A DNA stretch of 23,472 bases, from the NCBI GenBank assembly GCA_016703425.1, contig JADJCA010000026.1, positions 1-23,472 on the forward strand, written 5' to 3'. The stretch is from Myxococcales bacterium. Its GTDB lineage: Bacteria > Myxococcota_A > Polyangia > Polyangiales > Polyangiaceae. Of this stretch, positions 1 through 7,114 are shown piece after piece; the stretch's first letter is position 1, and the number at the start of each line of letters is the position of its first letter. Both the position numbers and the translations under genes were made by a program. Below the pieces are notes generated by a model, which was not told where the DNA came from, did not search any database, and was given only the letters and a program-made list of their open reading frames with translations.

Positions 1-78
1 CCCCGCGAATTCCAGCGCGTCATGCGCGTTCGACCTCGGACCCGTGGGTCACACAGTTCGTAAACGCTGCTGAGTGGC
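1..78 (+). repeat. Partial copy A of a ~350-bp interspersed repeat
   Basis: This is the right-hand end of a repeat that also occurs at 1255-1608 and 19398-19744. Shared landmarks are CGAATTCCAGCGCGT, a following GGGTCAC-containing stretch, and a terminal block around CGTAAACGCT that runs into TGGC. Copy A has small deletions relative to the others (for example, the spacing after GCGCGTTC is shorter). It is cut by the window edge, so its left part is not visible. The repeat end coincides with the point where the hydrolase fragment at 76-255 becomes readable. Confidence 0.8.
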
Positions 79-255
79 ACGCTCGAGGCATGGGCGCGCG
101 CGCTCGAGGTCACCATTGTCGCGCCGTACTTCGACGTGACCACGCCGAAGAACATGCTCCTCGTCATCGATCGGAACGGCGTCGTCGGTAGCTACGAGAA
201 GCAGCATCCCGCGCGCGGGCTCGAGCCACCGTGCACGAACAAGATGGAAGTCGGG
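76..255 (+). pseudogene. Carbon-nitrogen hydrolase (nitrilase / Lnt-like), N-terminal fragment
   Basis: The reading frame gives a continuous hydrolase-like stretch with the segments LEVTIVAPYFDVTTPKNML, VIDRNGVVGSYEKQHP and EPPCTNKMEVGPY. The YxKQHP-type block resembles the catalytic-lysine region of the nitrilase superfamily, including apolipoprotein N-acyltransferases. The frame has no start codon of its own: an in-frame stop lies at 61 inside the repeat. It degenerates into Arg-rich nonsense after about 255. The catalytic Glu and Cys regions are missing. The C-terminal part of what looks like the same family lies immediately downstream on the opposite strand, so this is a rearranged remnant and not a functional gene. 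The family call rests on motif memory only. Confidence 0.5.
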
Positions 256-262
256 CCGTACG

Positions 263-436
263 GTCGCCGACGAGAACGACGGGACCATCGGCGCTTGTTT
301 TCTGACCGACGACGCGGCCTGCCCCGTCGTAGATCGCCGAGATCCCGTGCCCGGTCGCGCGGACGATGGGGACGGCGCCGACCACAGCGGTCCATACGGC
401 GCTTCGGCTCGCCAAGCTTGGGCATGTCGTCAGCAC
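263..436 (-). pseudogene. Carbon-nitrogen hydrolase C-terminal fragment, inverted
   Basis: The minus strand encodes about 58 residues with the pattern GAVPIVRATGHGISAIYD followed by GRVVGQKTSADGPVVLVGD. This is the usual C-terminal pattern of Lnt/nitrilase-type hydrolases (a VxRAxxxGxSAxxDxxGRV block and then a closing strand). It faces the N-terminal-like fragment at 76-255 head-on. The simplest reading is that one hydrolase gene was broken and its 3' part inverted. Downstream of the closing strand the frame becomes the mirror shadow of the plus fragment. No start signal is convincing. Confidence 0.45.
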
Positions 437-470
437 GGCGCTGAAGCGCAGTGAGCGCTTCGGTGAAGGT

Positions 471-506
471 CCGGAGGTCGCGCGAGCGAGCGGGCGCGAC
501 CTCCGG
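471..506 (-). terminator. Strong GC-rich hairpin downstream of the reductase gene
   Basis: A perfect 13-bp inverted repeat (CCGGAGGTCGCGC at 471-483 and its complement at 494-506) surrounds a 10-nt loop. It begins 17 nt beyond the stop of the minus-strand reductase at 523. No long T-run follows on the minus strand, so it would be a weak intrinsic terminator or a 3'-end stabilising hairpin. Confidence 0.5.
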
Positions 507-522
507 CGTCGAGGCCGCTGGC

Positions 523-1047
523 TCAGCGCATGACCTCGTAGCGCGTCACCACCACGCCGACGTCGTGCACCTTGCTCGAGCGATGCCTCAGCGGCACGGA
601 CTTTCCGAGCCCCATCGTGAGAGGGATTCCGCTGCCGAGCAGCACCGGACTAATTTTGACGATCAGCTCGTCGACCGCGCCGGCATCGAACAGCGTGCGG
701 GCGAGGCGGCCGCCCCCGCAAAGGTAAATCGGTGAGCCTTCTCGTAGCTTGAGCGCTTCAATCACGCCGACGGGATCTTCGCGCGTGAAGCGCACCCGTG
801 GATGGGGGGGCGCGTCCGCGAGCCCGCCGAACACGACCGTCTCGGCCCACGGATAGGGATCGGTGACCCCGAAGCGCAGACCGAACTCGTACGTGCGTCG
901 TCCCATCACGATCGTGTCGTAGGTTTTGAGGGCGTCGACGTACTCGGTGACGTGGTCGCCTTGGTTGGTGAGCGCATCCACGCTGTGGTGCTCGTCGGCG
1001 ATGAAACCGTCGACCGTGGTCGCGACGTAGTACACGAGCTTTCTCAT
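523..1047 (-). CDS. Dihydrofolate-reductase-like / RibD C-terminal domain protein
   Basis: This is an intact 174-residue protein. It opens MRKLVYYVATTVDGFIAD, the typical start of the RibD C-terminal (DHFR-fold) family. It continues with TIVMGRRTYEFGL (residues ~45-57), the strand-helix contact for NADPH, and SPIYLCGGGRLARTLFDAG (~104-122), the Gly-rich nucleotide-binding turn. It ends ELIVKISPVLLGSGIPL followed by a closing Tyr-Glu-Val strand. Proteins of this group (YyaP/YwjB type) are soluble NAD(P)H-dependent reductases of unknown substrate and usually 170-190 residues long, so the length is normal. It stands alone, with a hairpin after its stop. It is the only undamaged gene in the first 2.5 kb. 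The family assignment is firm; the substrate is unknown. Confidence 0.88.
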   Translation of the reverse strand: MRKLVYYVATTVDGFIADEHHSVDALTNQGDHVTEYVDALKTYDTIVMGRRTYEFGLRFGVTDPYPWAETVVFGGLADAPPHPRVRFTREDPVGVIEALKLREGSPIYLCGGGRLARTLFDAGAVDELIVKISPVLLGSGIPLTMGLGKSVPLRHRSSKVHDVGVVVTRYEVMR

Positions 1048-1254
1048 GAGCGAATCTCCATGGAGCAGGCGTGATGGCGCTGCTCGCGTTGCTTCGAGCC
1101 AAGTGGGTTGGGTCGGTCAGCGGGAGTCGGTCATGCGGGCGCAGCATTTGCCGCGCCACTTCACCGTATGAGCGAGCACTGCGAGCGTCAAGTCGGCGCG
1201 GGCAGCCGTTGTAGAGGGGCTTCAATGTGAGTCACGGGTGAACCCCTTTCGATG

Positions 1255-1608
1255 GCGGTTACGAACCGCCCGTTCTTTGTCGCGATCGCGCCCAAGCAAT
1301 CTCCACGGCTTGCGCGCCGACCCTCCGTAGCGCCGGGTCACTGATCTGCCGCTACGGAGAACCTCCGTAGCCGTGGGTCACTTGCTCCGGAGCCGCGGGT
1401 CACTTTCTCTCCGAGAGTCTGCCCCGGAGGCTCGCCTCGGCGCGCCCAAACCGAGCACTCGCATGCGCCCTACACGGACCGCCTGCTCTTTGTGGAGAGC
1501 GCGGCGAGAGCCACACCCCGCGAATTCCAGCGCGTCGTGCGCGTTCACGACCTCCGGACGCGGGCCTGGGTCGCGTCACCAAAGTCCGTAAACGCTATCG
1601 AGTGGCGC
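1255..1608 (+). repeat. Copy B of the ~350-bp interspersed repeat
   Basis: This copy aligns along its whole length with 19398-19744. Shared blocks are TTACGAACCGC near the left end, CTCCGTAGCGCCGGGTCAC, CCGTAGCCGTGGGTC, GAGCCGCGGGTCACTT, the CCGAGCACTCGCATG region, CTCTTTGTGGAGAGCG, CGAATTCCAGCGCGTCGTGC and the closing CGTAAACGCTATCGA. Inside it, CTCCGTAGCG (1323-1332) and CGCTACGGAG (1350-1359) form a perfect 10-bp inverted repeat, and the GGGTCAC heptamer recurs three times. No transposase or convincing ORF lies inside, so it is either a non-autonomous element or an RNA/structural repeat. Confidence 0.85.
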
Positions 1609-1614
1609 CCCATA

Positions 1615-1645
1615 CGATAACGGTTACGAACCGCTCTTTGTCTTG
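1615..1645 (+). repeat. Start of a further repeat copy, truncated
   Basis: Directly after copy B the sequence again reads TAACGGTTACGAACCGC, followed by CTCTTTGTC, the same left-end motif as at 1255 and 19393-19410. The similarity then stops and the truncated helicase begins. This looks like a second, tandem and broken copy at the point where the helicase lost its C-terminus. Confidence 0.45.
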
Positions 1646-1689
1646 ATGGGAACTGCCCCAGACAAAGAGCCACGCGCTCGGCCACGGGA

Positions 1690-2559
1690 GTGGCTCCGTC
1701 GAGGTGGTCCGCCGCGATGCCCGCCGCGCGGAACCGGTCAGCGATGTGGCGCGAGTGCTCGACCGAGACCGCGAAGGCGACGGTGCGCACGCCGTTGGCG
1801 TGGCTCTTCCAATGCTGCATCGAGATCGCCGACGAGCGACGTCGTGTTCACCGCACCGGCGAGCGCGCGCTCGTCGTAGTCGCCACCGCGAACGCGGACC
1901 TTGGAGAGGTCCGGCAGCGTCGGGACCGTGAAGACCGACAAAGAAACACCGTGGTTCTCTGGAGATAGCTCCGAATCTCCATGGAGACGAGTTCGTGCTC
2001 GGTTCGCGGGCTTGGCGAGGTCTACGAGGACATCGTCGTCGCCGCGTCGATCGGATCGCTCATTGCCGAAGGCTACCTCGTGCAGCCGAGGCGGCGTCGC
2101 CGTGAAGCCGAGTGCACGGCCGCCGGGTACGCGTCGGTGAGCTCTCGGTACGACTTGGCGGTCGCCCGGTGGCACTCGTCGATGATGACGAGGTCCGCCT
2201 TGGGACGAGCGCGGTACCGAAGCGTGTCGACGCTCGCGACCTGGATACCGGCCGCCGGGCGACGTCGCGGGTCCGCCGCCATCACGACGCCGACGTCGGC
2301 CTCGTCGAGCCCATAGCCGAGGAGCTTCGCGTACGCCTGGTGAATGAGCTCGCGCCGGTGCGCGACGATGAGCACGGCGGAGACCGCGCCCCCTCGCTTG
2401 GGTCGCGAGGTGCGCGAAGAGGACGGTCTTCCCGCTCCCCGTCGGCGCGACCACGAGGATCCGACGCGCCCCGTGAAGGATGCGCGACTGGACCTCGTGG
2501 GCCGCAGCCAACTGGTAGTGCCGAAGACAGAGTTCTCCCTTCACGCCGACGCTCGACAT
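1690..2559 (-). pseudogene. SF2 DEAD/DEAH-box helicase, frameshifted and C-terminally truncated
   Basis: The start ATG at 2559 is preceded by GGAGG six bases upstream. The protein opens with a Q-motif-like RHYQLAAAHEV, then Walker A as APTGSGKTVLFAHLA, then continues in a second frame with MLIVAHRRELIHQAY (motif Ia) and VIIDECHRA (DECH, motif II). It returns to the first frame with LGFTATPPR (motif III) and continues in a third with RTVAFAVSVEHSRHIADRF at the beginning of helicase domain 2 (motif IV). Motifs V and VI are absent because the gene runs into the repeat around 1640-1690. At least three frame breaks are visible. It is the last gene of the minus-strand operon of the element and probably served its replication or transfer. 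Confidence 0.75.
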
Positions 2560-2607
2560 GCAGACCTCCAAGACGCGCGCTCGTGCCGACGCGCTCGATG
2601 CGTGGCG

Positions 2608-2796
2608 TTACCGACGGTTCACGCGAAGCCACTCGACGCACACGAACTCGTCGTCGCGCGTGCAGATGCCGCTGTCGTCGTAGGAGACGCAGCGCTTCGA
2701 CCCCGGGAGGGGCTGGTAGTGCGGACAGGTGAAGGGCGAGGCGACGGCGGGAGCAGCGACCACCGGCAGCTGCTCAAGCCGCGTCTTTCGGTTCAT
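2608..2796 (-). CDS. Small Cys-rich hypothetical protein
   Basis: This is a 62-residue protein opening MNRKTRLEQLPVV and ending VCVEWLRVNRR. It carries four cysteines in the pattern CPHYQPLPGSKRC, then GIC, then FVCVEWL, which suggests a small metal-binding (zinc) fold. Its ATG lies inside the end of the upstream gene, with a 23-nt overlap out of frame, so translational coupling is likely. Proteins with a C-x2-PLPG-x2-RC core and a CVEWL tail recur beside myxobacterial integrated elements as far as I recall; no function is known. Intact reading frame. Confidence 0.6.
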   Translation of the reverse strand: MNRKTRLEQLPVVAAPAVASPFTCPHYQPLPGSKRCVSYDDSGICTRDDEFVCVEWLRVNRR

Positions 2797-3070
2797 CGCC
2801 GTCCTCGCCGGAGTCGTTCTCGGGGATGCTCTCGAGGAGGAGCTCGAAGAGCGCATCGGCGAGCACGTCGACGAGGTCGTCGTACTTCGTTCGCTCGTTC
2901 ATTGGCACCTCCCCGGAGACCGATGACGTCCTTGCGCGGTCGAAGCCGATCCGGCAGGACTGGTAGTAGCCGAGGATGGTCCGGACATCGTCCGGCAGCT
3001 CCGCCCCAAACTTGGAGAGGAGCTGTCGGAAGATGGTCTCGGCCTCGCTATGGAGAAGGCCGCGGTCCAC
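2774..3070 (-). CDS. Hypothetical protein of the element operon
   Basis: The open frame runs from a GTG at 3070 (3 nt after the stop of the previous gene) to TGA at 2774, giving 98 residues. The N-terminal part has ETIFRQLLSKFGAELPDDV and ILGYYQSCRIGFDR. The C-terminal 42 residues open MNERTKYDDLVDVLADALF and are acidic. A second start at 2902 has its own Shine-Dalgarno (GGGGAGGTGCC just upstream). This may therefore be two separate small genes whose boundary stop was lost through a one-base indel around 2920-2930. Function unknown. Confidence 0.5.
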   Translation of the reverse strand: MDRGLLHSEAETIFRQLLSKFGAELPDDVRTILGYYQSCRIGFDRARTSSVSGEVPMNERTKYDDLVDVLADALFELLLESIPENDSGEDGDEPKDAA

Positions 3071-3072
3071 GG

Positions 3073-3796
3073 CTACACCGCGAACGGGTCGATGGCGGAT
3101 TCCTTCGCGCCGTTGCTGCTCTTGTGCGCCCCCTCCAGCTTGAGGAGGAACTGGAGCGCCGCCGGCATGCGATCGTTCGGCAGATCGCGAACGCGCTCGA
3201 TGCGGAACTCCTGGAGGAACATGTCCGCCTCCGAGCGAGGGAGCGCACGCAGCCGATCGGCGAACTGCCGGGCGACGTCGAGATCGATGAGCTTCCGGTC
3301 CGTCGCTCGTCTCGGCCTCGTCCGTCCCCGCCGACATCTGGGCGAGATCGTGCGCCGACACGTGGGAGAGCTTCGCGCGGAGCGCGTCGTCGATCTTCTC
3401 CTCGGGGAGGATCGTGTACTTCGTCTTCGGGTCCTTCGGCTTGCCGTGCCGCTTGATCTCGAAGAGCCACTTGTCGAGGCCGTACTTCTCGCGAACGTTC
3501 ACGAGATCGCGGAACCACTGCGTCCCGCCCTCCACGATCTTCATGGTCCCCTCGGACGGGACGTAGAAGTTCAAGGCGACGCGGAGGCTCGGCGTCTTCG
3601 CCGTCGCGCCGGGCGGCGGACCGTCGGCGGTGGCCTCGACGTACTTCTCCCCGTCCCAGTAGACCTCGCGAGCGTACGGCTCCCCGCAGAAGACGCCCAC
3701 GACCGCGTCGCCGTCGTTCTGGAGGCGCACGAAGATGCTCCCCTGGGTGGCGTGCTTGTCGGCGAGGCTCTTGGCTTTGTCCCATGCGTTGTTCAT
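3073..3796 (-). CDS. Putative single-stranded-DNA-binding-like protein, frameshifted
   Basis: The start is ATG at 3796 with AAGAAAGGAACC upstream. Residues 1-165 include WDKAKSLADKHATQGSIFVRL, VGVFCGEPYAREVYWDGEKY, LRVALNFYVPSEGTMKIVEG and YGLDKWLFEIKRHGKPKDPK. This fold and order resemble phage-type ssDNA-binding or gp32-like proteins carried by integrated elements (inference from pattern). A one-base frame break at about 3305-3315 leads into a frame reading KLIDLDVARQFADRLRALP, then FLQEFRIERVRDLPNDRMP and a TAG at 3073. Without the break the protein would be about 240 residues. The neighbours are a helicase and small element proteins, which suits a replication module. The biochemical role is not proven. 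Confidence 0.5.
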
Positions 3797-3821
3797 GTGT
3801 CGGTTCCTTTCTTCGTCGTGG

Positions 3822-4508
3822 TCAGGCGGAGATCTGCTTCAGCTCGTCGCGGAGGCCGGCGAGGGCCCGTTCGCGGCGCTTGTAGAGAGCGAAGGCGGCC
3901 CGCTCGCGGGCGCGGGGCCGGGCGTTCGGCTGCATGCGCGCCGTGAGGTGCGTCAGCGGCTCATCGCCGAGAGACGCGAGCACGGTGACCCCGTGGCGCT
4001 CCTCGATCGTGCGAAGCGCGTCGCGAAGGACGACGGCGTCCTCGGCGCTGGCCGACGGATCTTCGACCTCGAAGAGCTCGTCGAAGCGAGGCGTGGTCTC
4101 GGCTCGGAGCGCGCGGAAGAAGTGACGGCGCGTGCGCCAAGCGAGCGAATCGATGCCACGCGTCGGATCGCACTCGGAGAGGGCCAGCACGAAGGACGAG
4201 AGCGCGATCTGCTCGCGATCCATCGACGACCGTGCGCGCCCGCAGAGGCTCGAGAGCAGCGGCCAGTACGCGAGCACCAGCGCCGACGAGAGAAGCGACG
4301 AGGGCTCCTCTTGGTGGGCGACGAGGAGCGCCTGCGCGATGGCGCGTCGCCCGGTCCAGTCGGCGCCGCCGGCGTCAGCGAGACGCCGTGCGAGATCCGC
4401 CGTCGTCTCGATTGCGGCGAGCGCCGCGTGCTTGGCGCGCGTTCGCTGCCAGGCGTCGTTCCTCGTTCCACTTCGCGCCGGAGCGCGGCCTCGTCTCTTT
4501 CAGCCCAT
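3822..4508 (-). CDS. Hypothetical protein, possibly sigma-70-like, frameshifted N-terminus
   Basis: The C-terminal 151 residues (from 4277) are continuous: LSSFVLALSECDPTRGIDSL, AWRTRRHFFRALRAETTPRF, LFEVEDPSASAEDAVVLRDA, then an Arg/Ala-rich helical end. Coding signal continues upstream in the same frame (AWQRTRAKHAALAAIETTAD, WTGRRAIAQALLVAHQEEP) and, after a break near 4445, in another frame (AERDEAALRREVER) up to an ATG at 4508. The acidic EDP segment followed by a helical RDAL-type region recalls the linker between sigma regions 2 and 4, but no clear HTH is visible. The call stays tentative. Two paired palindromes and an AAGGAGG lie upstream. Confidence 0.4.
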
Positions 4509-4584
4509 GTGACCGGCCCTCTGCAGGTCGAGCGCGGGCCGCCTCCGTGGTGGGGCGCGGCCTCCGTCTGCCTGCGCCCTCCTT

Positions 4585-4598
4585 GGTGAAATCTCACC
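4585..4598. promoter_or_regulatory. Palindrome GGTGAAATCTCACC, candidate operator 1
   Basis: A near-perfect dyad upstream of the sigma-like gene (minus strand, start 4508). It shares its core GTGAAATYTCAC with a second site at 4695-4706. On the minus strand it is followed by AAGGAGG. Confidence 0.4.
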
Positions 4599-4680
4599 AC
4601 CGTCGATGTCGATTTCTGGGGCACGCGGCTCACGGGCCTGGATTCACCGCTCCGACGGGCTCCGAAGCGCGTCGCTTTTC

Positions 4681-5730
4681 TCAGAAGGCCGGTGGTGAAA
4701 TTTCACGGGCGTCGTCGTCCGGCGACGGGTAGGCGGCGAACTGCGAACGCCACCCACCCTTGGCGTACGGCGCGAACGGATCGCCCTCGAGGCCGAAGGC
4801 GTCCTTGAGGTGCGCGCGCAGCGTGGAGACCTGGCGCTTCACCGTGGCCGCGTCCCCGCGCCACCGGAGCGTGCCGCCGCCCTCGCAGAGCGCCATGAGG
4901 AGCTCCCACGCGCGCGTGGGCTCGCGGTTCTTCTCGGAGGCCATGCCGAGGTCCACGTACGTGAGCCGCTTGTGCGTGCCGCCGCTGCGGACGCTGACGG
5001 TGTGGCTGCCGACGCGGTAAACGCGGAGATCTCGCCACGACGCTTCGCTCGGCAGCGGGAAGACGCGCTGCGGCACTGACCGAGCGGGCCCGGCGTCGCC
5101 GGGGCCTCGTGCGACCGGACGAGCAGCTGCCCGCCGGCGATCGCGAGCTCCTCCCCGAGGACGGCCATCTCCACCCGCTTTCCTGCGCCGCAGCGCTGAG
5201 CGAGGAAGGCGTCGAGTTCCTCGTCGCCGTCGGCAGCAGCACCCGCGTCGCGCGCGTCATCGCTCGCGCGCGAGCACGAACTGCAAGAGATCGTGCCCGT
5301 CCGGCTTCTCGGAGAGGAACACCTCGCGACCGCGTGCCTGTCCGATCGCCCACAAGCCGAACGCGCCGGGCAGATCGTACGAGATGGCGCCATCGAGCCC
5401 GTACGCGCGCCGAAGGAGATCGACCCATGCGCGACGGTTCAGCCCATGCAGCTGCGTCTGCTCCTCGGTCAGCTGGACGCTGACGCAGCTTCGACGGTCC
5501 CCGCACACGGCGAGGTATGGGCGCGCCTTGTTGCGCGGCACGGGCACGATCACACGAGGGCAGCTCTTGCCGCCGCTCGGGCACGGGTAGGTGTCAGCCT
5601 GGCCGGCGGGCTCGAGTACGCTCTCGCGGCAAAGAAGCTCGAAGGCCTCGTCGCCAATCGCGCTCGCGTACAGGTGCGTGTGGAGTTTGCAGTCCCAGGA
5701 GTCCTCGAAGAGCCGGAGGAACCTCTTCAT
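4681..5730 (-). CDS. Gene B: Cys-motif protein with C-terminal winged helix, frame-broken
   Basis: The ATG at 5730 follows directly on the TGA of gene A, so the pair is translationally coupled. Residues 1-157 are in frame and carry a likely zinc site (Cys50-x6-Cys57 and Cys76-x5-Cys82) within PCPSGGKSCPRV and VCGDRRSC. A stop at 5257 is an apparent indel inside a GCGCGCG run, because coding signal continues in another frame (DEELDAFLAQRCGAGKRVEM, AVLGEELAIAGGQLLV) to about 5085. It then returns to the first frame as RVFPLPSEASWRDLRVYRVG, followed by a winged-helix-like end (TRAWELLMALCEGGGTL, VKRQVSTLRAHLKDAFGL). The total span is 350 codons with net zero shift. It is probably a DNA-binding protein of the element; no named family recognised. 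Confidence 0.55.
4695..4706. promoter_or_regulatory. Perfect palindrome GTGAAATTTCAC, candidate operator 2
   Basis: A 12-bp perfect dyad at the very 3' end of gene B, 109 bp from the related site at 4585-4598. Both lie upstream of the sigma-like gene. The 4599-4680 stretch between them holds no gene. Confidence 0.4.
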
Positions 5731-6894
5731 TCAGGCTGCCTCCTTCGGGACAGCCCGGAACCCTCGCTTTCGTAGGAAGGCCCTGACGACATCGGGCGCG
5801 ATGCGCCGGTCGTACGAGAGCGTGTTGGGGAGGGACACCTCCACCTTGAGCGGGCGCGCACGCCCCGCGACGCCGAGGGCGAACCGCATATGGGCGATCG
5901 TGCCGCTGCGAATCACCTCGCGCTCGTGCCTCGACTGCAGCTCCTTCGAGAGATCGTCCCCCTTGAAGAACACGGTCGCGTGCCGCGGTCGTTCGATGAC
6001 GAGCTCGCGCAGCGTGACGCTTCGGAGGCCGTCGACCCCCTCGATCGAGAGCGCGGCCGGGCCCTCTTCCTGGATCGGCGCCCCAGTGAACACGGAGCGC
6101 GGCTGAAAGTGGTCGGCGTGGCCGAAGTAGACCTCGCCGATCGCGCGGCGGTAGAAGTTGTTCTCGATCGCGAACTGCGCGTTCACGCAGAGCTTGTGCG
6201 TCCGCGCGTCGTAGATGACGAGATCGTGCTTGTCGGGGATGTACGAGAGGTTCGTGCGCTTGCATTCGTCCTCGGAGATCACCGTGCGGCGCTTCTCGGG
6301 GCGGCCGTGCACGATGTGGAAGTTGAACTCCGTCGGCGTCTCGACGATCTCGATCTCGACGTAGCCCGTGCGGTGACGCCCGGAGAACCAGCCGCGCATG
6401 GCCTCGAGCAGTCGCTCCTTGCGCGTTCGCGAGCTGAGCGACGGAGGCGCGCTCGGAGGCTGGCCGCAGAACTCGACGAAGCGTGTGACGCGCTCGGTGC
6501 CGAGCGCCGGCGCCGCCGCTTGGAAGACGTCGCGATGATCGGAGATCGTGAACGCCAGATCCGCCGTCGACAGGCGCTTCGCACCCGCGAAGAGATCGAG
6601 CTGCTCGGTGCCCGCCTGCGCGAGCATGTCGTCGTGGTTGTCCTCATCGGCGAGCGCTTCGATCTGCAGGAGCGCGTCGACGAGGTCGTCGGGAACGTCC
6701 TCACCGGCGAGCAGCCGATGGAGGCGCGCGATGGTCGCCGGCAGTCGTCGAGGGCGAGATTGGCGCCCGAGAGGAAGGCCGCGTGGGGCTTGAGGAGCCG
6801 CGCTAAGAGCGGCGGGCTCACGCCCTCGAGGATGGACAGAGATGAACGATTTCGAATGTTTTCGCTGCCTGGCTCCGGGCTGGTGTTGCGTCAT
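5731..6894 (-). CDS. Gene A: uncharacterised element protein, frame-broken N-terminus
   Basis: The ATG at 6894 has GAAGGGAG six to seven bases upstream and is the best start. After about 15 residues the coding frame shifts (ENIRNRSSLSILEGVSPPLL, ARLLKPHAAFL) and shifts again near 6745. From there it is open to the stop at 5731: ATIARLHRLLAGEDVPDDLV, a central TGYVEIEIVETPTEFNFHIV, KHDLVIYDARTHKLCVNAQF, FYRRAIGEVYFGHADHFQP and a C-terminal VVRAFLRKRGFRAVP. Expected length is about 388 residues. It is rich in beta strands in the middle, with no membrane segment and no Walker or nuclease signature that I can identify. It is the first gene of the minus-strand operon, divergent from the recombinase operon, and immediately coupled to gene B. 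Function unknown. Confidence 0.6.
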   Translation of the reverse strand: MTQHQPGARQRKHSKSFISVHPRGREPAALSAAPQAPRGLPLGRQSRPRRLPATIARLHRLLAGEDVPDDLVDALLQIEALADEDNHDDMLAQAGTEQLDLFAGAKRLSTADLAFTISDHRDVFQAAAPALGTERVTRFVEFCGQPPSAPPSLSSRTRKERLLEAMRGWFSGRHRTGYVEIEIVETPTEFNFHIVHGRPEKRRTVISEDECKRTNLSYIPDKHDLVIYDARTHKLCVNAQFAIENNFYRRAIGEVYFGHADHFQPRSVFTGAPIQEEGPAALSIEGVDGLRSVTLRELVIERPRHATVFFKGDDLSKELQSRHEREVIRSGTIAHMRFALGVAGRARPLKVEVSLPNTLSYDRRIAPDVVRAFLRKRGFRAVPKEAA

Positions 6895-7088
6895 TGAAGG
6901 CTCCCTTCGATAACTTCTCCCTCCATTCCGACCACTGAACAAGCGTTTAGTTCTCCACAGGACCCAAGTCCATGGAAGGGGCCCGGTTTCGAGAATCTCT
7001 CCACCGGATGTCCAATCGCGGCGCCTCGTCTGCCTTTGTCTCGGGGCATGAGCCGCAATCGACTTGATGATGTTCCGAACCAGAGCGT
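6895..7088. promoter_or_regulatory. Divergent intergenic region of the integrated element
   Basis: About 200 bp without coding signal separate gene A (minus) from the DUF2924-recombinase operon (plus). It is visibly less GC-rich around 6900-6960, including AACAAGCGTTTAGTTC. It must hold both promoters; no consensus pair is convincing. Confidence 0.4.
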
Positions 7089-7110
7089 GTGTCTCCACGG
7101 AAGGAGACAC
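7089..7110 (+). promoter_or_regulatory. Hairpin covering the Shine-Dalgarno of the recombinase operon
   Basis: GTGTCTCC (7089-7096) and GGAGACAC (7103-7110) are perfect complements around a six-base loop. The right arm with the preceding AA contains AAGGAG, the only Shine-Dalgarno for the DUF2924 frame that opens at 7115. In RNA the ribosome site would be paired. Confidence 0.55.
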
Positions 7111-7114
7111 GACC

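Noticed and set aside
1373..1591. Small ORF in repeat copy B whose translation resembles that of an ORF in copy C
   Set aside because: The similarity follows from DNA identity of the repeat copies. Composition is Arg/Ser-rich, no ribosome site is evident, and frames differ by indels.
2344..3456. 370-residue plus-strand ORF
   Set aside because: Arg-rich shadow of the minus-strand helicase and ssDNA-binding-like genes; no motif and wrong composition.
5890..6897. 335-residue plus-strand ORF opposite gene A
   Set aside because: No start signal, Arg/Asp-rich shadow composition; gene A has the Shine-Dalgarno and coupling to gene B.
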